Source: an uncultured Clostridium sp. (GTDB lineage Bacteria; Bacillota; Clostridia; Lachnospirales; Lachnospiraceae). From it: DNA of 12,460 nucleotides. Both the position numbers and the translations under genes were made by a program. Position 1 is the stretch's first letter. Each line of letters opens with the position of its first letter. The stretch lies in contig CATWBR010000086.1 in the NCBI GenBank assembly GCA_958349075.1, positions 1 to 12,460 on the forward strand, written 5' to 3'. Below, one piece after another: positions 7,880 through 12,460 of the stretch. A model generated the notes under the pieces. The model was given only the letters and a program-made list of their open reading frames with translations, ran no database searches and was not told the origin of the DNA.

Positions 7880-7885
7880 AGGAGG
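7880..7885 (+). promoter_or_regulatory. Ribosome binding site choosing the serpin start
   Basis: AGGAGG lies 6 nt before ATG 7892. It selects the lipoprotein signal start over the in-frame ATG at 7829, which would bury the signal peptide behind a basic 21-residue extension. Confidence 0.85.
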
Positions 7886-7891
7886 AAACTT

Positions 7892-9193
7892 ATGAAAACA
7901 GAAGGATGGAAGCAGAAAAAAACAGCAGCGCTCTGCGGCCTGGCGCTTATTTGGATGGCCGGAGGCATCCTTTTAGGCTGTGGCAAAAACGTGCAGACAA
8001 ACCAGGATGATTTGGCGGTAAACCCGTCCTATCCGGAAGGAATAGACCGGGACCGGGACTGGGAAAAATGGAGGGAGTATATGGACAATAACGAAGTGGA
8101 TCCGTCTTTCATTGAGGAACAGGCAGATTTTGTATTTACAACGGCCAGGGAACTTCTGTCGGCCAGGGAGGAAAATCTGGTCTATTCCCCGACCAGCCTT
8201 TATTATGCCCTGGCTCTGGCGGCTTCCGGGACAGAGGGAGAGACGGCGGAGGAACTGTACCGCTTTCTGGGTACGAAAGACAGAAAGAACGCCGAAGAAA
8301 ATGCGGGGAAACTCTACCGGACTTTATACTGTGACAATTCCATCGGCCAGCTCCGTATAGCAACGTCCCTGTGGGTGGGGCGCGATCTGAAGCTGAAGGA
8401 AACGTTTCAGAAAACGGCTGCAACGCAGTTTTACGCCTCCATTTACAATGTGGATTTCTCGGATGAAAAAACCGGTGAGGAGATGGGAAAATGGGTACAG
8501 GAGAATACGAAAGGTACAATAGCGCCGGAGATTAAAACAAGTCCACAGCAGTTAATGCACCTGATGAATACGATTTACTTTTATGATGAATGGATTGACC
8601 GGTTTTCCGAGTCGGGGACAAAGAAGGGGGATTTTCACCTGGCGGATAAAACCACGGTGGAGACTGACTATATGAATGCCACCTTTGGTTCCCACGGTTA
8701 CAGCACGGGGGAAGGATATGTAAGCTCCTCCCTGGGGCTTAAAGAGAGTGGTTCCATGGTCTTTGTTCTTCCCGATGAGGGCATTTCAGTCGATCGTTTT
8801 CTTGAATCGCCGGAGCGGTTGAGGGAAGCGCTGGAAGGCGGAGAGGCTCATATGGGGGAGGTGGTTTTTAAGGTCCCCAAATTCACTTCAGACAGCCGGA
8901 GCGATATAAAAGAGATGATGATGAAACTGGGAATTACCAGGATTTTTGAGGACGGGGATTTTTCCGGAATGACGGAACAGAAAGACATTTTTATCTCCTC
9001 CATCACCCAGAACGGGCATATCGGGATTGATGAGAAGGGCGTTGAGGCATCTGCATTTACGGATATAGCCTACTCCGGGGCCGCGCTTCCGGTCGGCAGG
9101 GCGGAGATGATCCTGGACCGTCCTTTCCTGTATGGAATTAAGAAAAACGGCGAGTGGCTCTTTATTGGGATTTGTGATAATCCCGAAAGCTGA
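7892..9193 (+). CDS. Lipoprotein serpin (serine protease inhibitor)
   Basis: This 433-aa surface protein has the serpin fold. Inhibitory serpins trap serine or cysteine proteases after cleavage of an exposed loop. A lipoprotein signal peptide (about 1-29) ends in L27-L-G-C30, so it should be membrane-anchored and face outward. Serpin landmarks: VYSPTSLYYALALAASGTEG with S99-P100, MHLMNTIYFYDEW with N226, VVFKVPKF, and R410-P-F-L-Y-G-I near the C-terminus. The reactive loop begins at E381-K-G-V-E-A-S-A-F-T390. The small-residue hinge is mostly kept (P12-P10 Ala-Ser-Ala, P8 Thr), but P14 is Val and P9 is Phe. Counting P17=E381 places P1-P1' at A397-A398, suggesting elastase-like targets. Some gut bacterial serpins inhibit host neutrophil or pancreatic elastase. 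It follows the L,D-transpeptidase by 87 bp with no terminator visible. Confidence 0.95.
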   Translation: MKTEGWKQKKTAALCGLALIWMAGGILLGCGKNVQTNQDDLAVNPSYPEGIDRDRDWEKWREYMDNNEVDPSFIEEQADFVFTTARELLSAREENLVYSPTSLYYALALAASGTEGETAEELYRFLGTKDRKNAEENAGKLYRTLYCDNSIGQLRIATSLWVGRDLKLKETFQKTAATQFYASIYNVDFSDEKTGEEMGKWVQENTKGTIAPEIKTSPQQLMHLMNTIYFYDEWIDRFSESGTKKGDFHLADKTTVETDYMNATFGSHGYSTGEGYVSSSLGLKESGSMVFVLPDEGISVDRFLESPERLREALEGGEAHMGEVVFKVPKFTSDSRSDIKEMMMKLGITRIFEDGDFSGMTEQKDIFISSITQNGHIGIDEKGVEASAFTDIAYSGAALPVGRAEMILDRPFLYGIKKNGEWLFIGICDNPES

Positions 9194-9224
9194 GTCCCGA
9201 AAAGGAGCGTAACGGAAACGGGAC
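9194..9224. other. Weak hairpin between convergent serpin and tatD genes
   Basis: GTCCCG (9194-9199) and CGGGAC (9219-9224) flank a 19-nt loop directly after the serpin stop; a GC-rich GCGGCCGCCGC follows. Neither strand shows a U-tract, so this is at best a poor terminator. TCCCGAAA occurs twice here (9181-9188 and 9195-9202). Confidence 0.3.
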
Positions 9225-9250
9225 AGGGCGGCCGCCGCTTTAGAGCGTGT

Positions 9251-10027
9251 TTATAGTTTAAAACATCTGTGAAAATTTCGGACAATCTGAGATCCGGCTT
9301 CTTCCAAAGGGAGGCGCCGGATTTCTGCCGTCTGTTCAAGCGTGTAGGAGAGGGATGAGCGGATCGAGGATGAAGCTGCTTTAGCGGCGGGAGTACGGAG
9401 CTTTCCGGGAGACTCATCAAAGGCCCATGTAACGGCTCCCAGCCCATCGGTTTCGATGAGGATCCGGTCGTCCGGAAGGCAGGACGCCAGTTTCCTTACA
9501 TCGGGATTCCACCAGACGTCGGGACCGATGGAAAAATAGCAGTCAAGTTCCAGATACAGTTTTGGAAATACAGGGGAAGAGTACCAGTGTACCAGATAGG
9601 TATTGGGAAATTCGGAAATCAGGGAGGCGATTCTCTGTTCCTGTCCCTTCGTGTGAAGGATCACAGGCTTTTTCATGTCGCTTGCCATGGCGAGCTGTCT
9701 GGTGAAGGCCTTTTCCTGAATGTCCAGGGGAACATCGCACCAGACGCTGTCCATCCCAATCTCACCGATCACAAAACACCTGGAAAAAAAAGGCTCCATA
9801 TCGGTTACCGTGAAGCGGTCCGCATACCATGGGTGCAGGCCAAAGGTTGGAATGAGAAAGCTGTTGTTACCCGGTTCGGAACAAAGTGCGGCCAGTTTGT
9901 GCGCCTCCATTGGATTTGAGGCGCACAGGAGAGAAGGGATTTTTCCTTCCCTGCGTTCTTTAAGCTCCTCATGAGAGCCGATATGGGCATGGGCATCGCA
10001 TAAAAATCTTAAATCATTCTCCTTCAT
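9251..10027 (-). CDS. TatD-family metal-dependent hydrolase
   Basis: This 258-aa cytoplasmic protein has the TIM-barrel amidohydrolase plan of TatD enzymes. Likely metal ligands are all present: H13-A-H15 in CDAHAHIG, E89 in GEIGMD, H125 in VILHTKG, H147 in YLVHWYSS, and D194 in IETDG; GLHPWYAD (63-70) is also typical. Motif details differ from DNase-type TatD: HWYSSP replaces the usual HCFSG and HTKGQE the usual HxR. Length is normal. The start at 10027 is chosen because AGGAGG lies 7 nt upstream; an open frame runs further up to 10153 but overlaps the ATPase gene and lacks family sequence. It is the last gene of the thiamine-precursor ABC operon, 59 bp after the ATPase, which hints at hydrolysis of an imported small molecule instead of DNA. 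The substrate is unproven. Confidence 0.9.
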   Translation of the reverse strand: MKENDLRFLCDAHAHIGSHEELKERREGKIPSLLCASNPMEAHKLAALCSEPGNNSFLIPTFGLHPWYADRFTVTDMEPFFSRCFVIGEIGMDSVWCDVPLDIQEKAFTRQLAMASDMKKPVILHTKGQEQRIASLISEFPNTYLVHWYSSPVFPKLYLELDCYFSIGPDVWWNPDVRKLASCLPDDRILIETDGLGAVTWAFDESPGKLRTPAAKAASSSIRSSLSYTLEQTAEIRRLPLEEAGSQIVRNFHRCFKL

Positions 10028-10034
10028 CCTGATA

Positions 10035-10040
10035 CCTCCT
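10035..10040 (-). promoter_or_regulatory. Ribosome binding site choosing the TatD start
   Basis: AGGAGG on the minus strand, 7 nt before the ATG at 10027. It argues against the longer open frame reaching 10153. Confidence 0.85.
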
Positions 10041-10086
10041 GTTTTTCTGATTTTTTTTTGGCTGTAATCACCGGTTTCGTAAAAGT

Positions 10087-10821
10087 TCAAATCCGGCCAG
10101 ACATGATCTCCGAGTGGATTTTCTGTCTCAGATTTCCCTGACGGTAGAGCCATTCCCTGTTTCTTTCCCTGTCCGGGATAGTAATTTCACAGGTGATATG
10201 GGCCGGTGTCTGGTTGAGAATCAGAATCCGGTCGGAAAGATAGAGCGCCTCATCCATATCGTGTGTGACCAGGAGCACCGTCCGGTTTAACCTGGCTCTC
10301 ATCCCAATCAGCCAGTCCTGCATATCACCCCTTGTGATGACATCGAGGGCTCCGAAGGGTTCGTCAAGCAGCAGGATATCCGCGGTGCACAGCGCGGTGC
10401 GCAGAAAGGCGGCGCGCTGCCTCATGCCCCCGGAAAGGGCGGACGGATATTTATTTTCATACCCGTCCAGGCCGAAGGCAGGGAAGTTTTTGGCGGCTTC
10501 CCGCTTCATCTCATTTAAAGAACCATGAATCTGTCCGTAAAGGCAGACGTTTTCCAGGATTGTTTTCCAGGGGAACAAAAGATCGTTCTGCGGCATATAG
10601 GCAAAATGCTCCGAGAGCCCGTTTACGGCCTGGCCGTCGACATGAATCTGGCCCGTCTCCGCCTTGATGACTCCGGTCAGGAGTTTAAGAATCGTCGACT
10701 TTCCGCAGCCGGATGGCCCAAGAAGACTTACAAATTCCCCTTCTCTGATGGAAAAATCCAGGGCCTCGAACAGTGTTTTATTTTCATAGGAAAAAGATAA
10801 GCCGGATACGTCCAGTTTCAT
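10087..10821 (-). CDS. ABC transporter ATP-binding protein (ThiZ/SsuB/TauB type)
   Basis: This 244-aa cytoplasmic ATPase powers the importer formed with the adjacent permease and binding protein. Walker A is G35-P-S-G-C-G-K-S-T43, the Q-loop is Q78 in YMPQND, the ABC signature LSGGMRQR is at 129-136, Walker B ILLLDEP is at 149-155 with D153 and E154, the D-loop is GALD, and the switch His is H187 in LLVTHD. All catalytic elements are intact. The sequence fits the nitrate/sulfonate/taurine/thiamine-precursor ATPase subgroup. AAAGGA on the minus strand (complement of 10832-10837) stands 10 nt before the start. It begins 24 bp after the binding-protein gene, so co-transcription is near certain. 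ThiZ is assigned from the neighbouring ThiY-like protein, not from the ATPase itself. Confidence 0.95.
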   Translation of the reverse strand: MKLDVSGLSFSYENKTLFEALDFSIREGEFVSLLGPSGCGKSTILKLLTGVIKAETGQIHVDGQAVNGLSEHFAYMPQNDLLFPWKTILENVCLYGQIHGSLNEMKREAAKNFPAFGLDGYENKYPSALSGGMRQRAAFLRTALCTADILLLDEPFGALDVITRGDMQDWLIGMRARLNRTVLLVTHDMDEALYLSDRILILNQTPAHITCEITIPDRERNREWLYRQGNLRQKIHSEIMSGRI

Positions 10822-10845
10822 AGTACGCCTGTCCTTTCTGTCATC

Positions 10846-11934
10846 TTATTCGGGAAGAAATTCATTGGTATAGCAGTCGGAAGCCGGGATGGCTTTGTCA
10901 ATTACGCCGTATTCAACCATGAAGTCCGTGTATCTGTCCCAGACTTCGTCCTTCATTACGCCCCACCGGTCGGCATCCTCCGAATATTTATCGGCAAGAT
11001 ATGCCTGGGATACTTCCAGCATTTCAAGAGGGTAGTCGGGAGCGTATTTCTGGAGGATGGCGGCGCTTTCCTTTGAATTCTTGACCGCATATTCGTAGCC
11101 TTTTTCCGTGGCGGCCAGGAATTTTTTCACCGTGTCGGGTTTGTTCTTTAATGTGTCGTTGGAAGCAATAATGACAGGGGTATAGTAGTCCAGACGTTCG
11201 TCCAGTTCACGGACCGGCATATATTCGATTGGGAAATCATTTAACTGGCATTTCACATTGTCCCAGGCCTCAAAGAACCACATGACGTCGGCTTTATCCT
11301 TCAGTGCCTCAAACCCGGAACCGTCGGAGATGACCATGTTGAGCTTGGAAAAGTCGGCTCCGTCCTTTGTCATAACGGCATTCAATACGGCCTCCTCACC
11401 CGGGCCTCCCCAGCCTGCATAAGTTTTGCCCTCAAAATCCTTTGGGGACTTGATGCCTTTTCCCTCATAAGTTGCAAAGCCGGAGGTGTTGTGCTGGATA
11501 ATGGTTGCAATGGCCTTGATTGGAAGAGGATCGGAAGCGGTGAGGGCTATGGTGACATCCTCCTGATAGCTGATTCCGAAATCGCCCTTACCAACGGCAA
11601 TAAGCGTGGCGGTAGCTCCCTCGGTCGGCTCAATGATATTGACATTCAGTCCCTCTTCCTCATAATATCCCTGGTCCAGGGCAACATACATGCCGGTGTG
11701 GTTTGTGTTGGCCACATAGTCGAGAATAACGGTTACATCCTGAAGCTCCCCGGATTTAGCGGCAGTTTCGCCGGAAGGTTCCTCTGTCTTCTCCGTGTCG
11801 GAGGAAGGAGTGCCGGTTTCTTCTGCAGCCGGACTGGAAGACGGTTCCGCCGTGCCGGAGGACTGGGAACAGCCTGCCAGCGTACCGGCTGCCAGGGCAG
11901 CGGTTAACAGGATTGCAAGTGATTTCTTTTTCAT
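10846..11934 (-). CDS. thiY: ThiY/THI5-like substrate-binding lipoprotein (thiamine pyrimidine precursor)
   Basis: This 362-aa lipoprotein is the binding component of the importer and probably captures a 4-amino-5-hydroxymethyl- or formylaminomethyl-2-methylpyrimidine from outside. The signal peptide ends in L19-A-G-C22. A Ser/Thr/Glu/Pro-rich tether (about 23-62) leads to the NMT1/THI5-type periplasmic-binding fold. The key mark is LDYVANTNHTGMYVA (71-85): the NTNHTG stretch is characteristic of ThiY and the THI5 family, followed by ALDQGYYEEEGL and the WGGPGEE segment (175-181). The start at 11934 has AGGAGA 6 nt upstream; an open frame to 11973 adds 13 residues without a signal and is rejected. 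It follows the permease by 43 bp. The TPP riboswitch often found on such operons would lie outside the window. Substrate assignment is from family resemblance; a related nitrate/sulfonate-type ligand is the alternative. Confidence 0.88.
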   Translation of the reverse strand: MKKKSLAILLTAALAAGTLAGCSQSSGTAEPSSSPAAEETGTPSSDTEKTEEPSGETAAKSGELQDVTVILDYVANTNHTGMYVALDQGYYEEEGLNVNIIEPTEGATATLIAVGKGDFGISYQEDVTIALTASDPLPIKAIATIIQHNTSGFATYEGKGIKSPKDFEGKTYAGWGGPGEEAVLNAVMTKDGADFSKLNMVISDGSGFEALKDKADVMWFFEAWDNVKCQLNDFPIEYMPVRELDERLDYYTPVIIASNDTLKNKPDTVKKFLAATEKGYEYAVKNSKESAAILQKYAPDYPLEMLEVSQAYLADKYSEDADRWGVMKDEVWDRYTDFMVEYGVIDKAIPASDCYTNEFLPE

Positions 11935-11940
11935 AATTTT

Positions 11941-11946
11941 TCTCCT
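11941..11946 (-). promoter_or_regulatory. Ribosome binding site choosing the ThiY-like start
   Basis: AGGAGA on the minus strand, 6 nt before the ATG at 11934, placing translation at the lipoprotein signal peptide. Confidence 0.8.
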
Positions 11947-11977
11947 TTTGGTGTGATTTTTTATATAAAACATGACA

Positions 11978-12460
11978 TTAACTGCTTTTTGACTTCAAAT
12001 AGGGAAGGGCGGCGAACTGGTAAAGGCGGATCAGCCCGTTCATGCACAGGCTCAAAAAGATGATTACCAGGACGCAGGCAAATACCTTGTCGAGCATATA
12101 GCTGTTTTTCACTCTCAAAAGATAATAGCCGAGGCCCTTCTGGGAGCCAATCCATTCACCGACAACGGCGCCGCTGATGCTGTAAGTGGCCGCGACCTTC
12201 AGGCCGGAGAGCAGGGACGGAATGGAGGCCGGTATCTTCACAAGGCGGTAAGTCTCCCATCTTCCTGCGCCGTAAGAGCGGGTGAGGTGGACATATTCCT
12301 CATCCACCTGGGCCAGCCCGTCGGAGAAACTGACCGCAATGGGAAAGAAACACATCAGTACGACGGTCAGGATCTTCGGCGCCACGCCAAAGCCCATATA
12401 AATAATAAGAATCGGAGCCAGTACAATCATGGGAACCGTCTGTGTAACTACCAGAATCGG
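11978..12460 (-). CDS. ABC transporter permease (ThiX/SsuC type), partial
   Basis: This is the C-terminal 160 residues of an integral membrane permease; the frame stays open through the right edge, where it reads PILVVTQTVPMIVLAP, an internal motif of this family, so the true start lies outside. Roughly 90 residues are missing compared with the usual 250. The visible part has hydrophobic segments around MIVLAPILIIYMGFG, ILTVVLMCFFPIAVSF and VFACVLVIIFLSLCM. The cytoplasmic EAA-type coupling loop is RSYGAGRWETYRLVKIPASI, followed by the expected SGLKVAATYSISGAVVGEW. It forms the channel for the ThiY-like protein and the ATPase downstream, and is the first visible gene of the minus-strand operon. 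Confidence 0.93.
   Translation of the reverse strand, partial: PILVVTQTVPMIVLAPILIIYMGFGVAPKILTVVLMCFFPIAVSFSDGLAQVDEEYVHLTRSYGAGRWETYRLVKIPASIPSLLSGLKVAATYSISGAVVGEWIGSQKGLGYYLLRVKNSYMLDKVFACVLVIIFLSLCMNGLIRLYQFAALPYLKSKSS

Noticed and set aside
7829..7891. Upstream in-frame start for the serpin
   Set aside because: It has no good ribosome site, and the basic extension would precede a perfect lipoprotein signal that has its own AGGAGG.
8136..8519. 127-codon minus-strand frame within the serpin gene
   Set aside because: It is antisense to the serpin, rich in Pro/Ser/Arg as typical for shadow frames, and lacks a start signal.
9194..9250. Bidirectional terminator between serpin and tatD
   Set aside because: The GTCCCG/CGGGAC hairpin has a long loop and no U-tract on either strand; I list it only as a weak structure.
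9587..9919. 110-codon plus-strand frame within tatD
   Set aside because: It is antisense to a well-supported TatD gene with intact metal-ligand motifs.
10028..10153. N-terminal extension of the TatD protein
   Set aside because: It overlaps the ATPase gene end, shows no TatD sequence, and the internal ATG at 10027 has AGGAGG at ideal spacing.
1..12460. CRISPR array, insertion sequence, prophage, tRNA or rRNA
   Set aside because: I saw no regularly spaced repeats, transposase or integrase motifs, or cloverleaf/rRNA signatures.

Overview
The window looks like chromosome of a gut-type Clostridia, most likely Lachnospiraceae. This is an inference from several signs: moderate GC, strong AGGAGG-type ribosome sites, a T-box-controlled aminoacyl-tRNA synthetase gene, intrinsic terminators with A/T-tract stems, and lipobox secretion signals. 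No rRNA, tRNA, CRISPR array, insertion sequence or phage gene is visible. The window is ordinary coding chromosome with a few less usual accessory genes.

Layout. Positions 1-202 hold no convincing gene. A sigma-A promoter (203-231) drives a leucine T-box leader (about 238-576, specifier CUC), which controls leuS (659-3070), followed by a terminator. Next is a single-gene unit (3258-4880) for a membrane dCache-GGDEF protein, with its own extended -10 promoter and a strong terminator. A third plus-strand unit starts at a promoter at 4994-5022. It reads: a winged-helix/cysteine-rich/2x[4Fe-4S] protein (5058-6380); a small LURP-one-related (tubby-like) protein (6412-6888); a secreted YkuD-type L,D-transpeptidase (6971-7804); and a lipoprotein serpin (7892-9193). 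No strong terminator separates these four genes, so they may be co-transcribed, though the 82-87 bp gaps before the last two leave room for internal promoters.

Converging on the serpin is a minus-strand operon that runs in from the right edge. In transcription order it holds: an ABC permease (partial, 12460-11978); a ThiY/THI5-like lipoprotein that probably binds a thiamine pyrimidine precursor (11934-10846); the ABC ATPase (10821-10087); and a TatD-family metal-dependent hydrolase (10027-9251). The first three form a complete ThiXYZ-type importer. The hydrolase as last gene suggests, without proof, that it processes the imported pyrimidine or a derivative.

Most worth a second look: the surface serpin with an elastase-like (small-residue) predicted reactive bond, paired with a cell-wall enzyme gene; the TatD protein in a thiamine-precursor uptake operon; the winged-helix iron-sulfur protein with a Cys-rich CNCCGCCC motif; and the diguanylate cyclase with HGDEF instead of GGDEF but an intact RxxD I-site.
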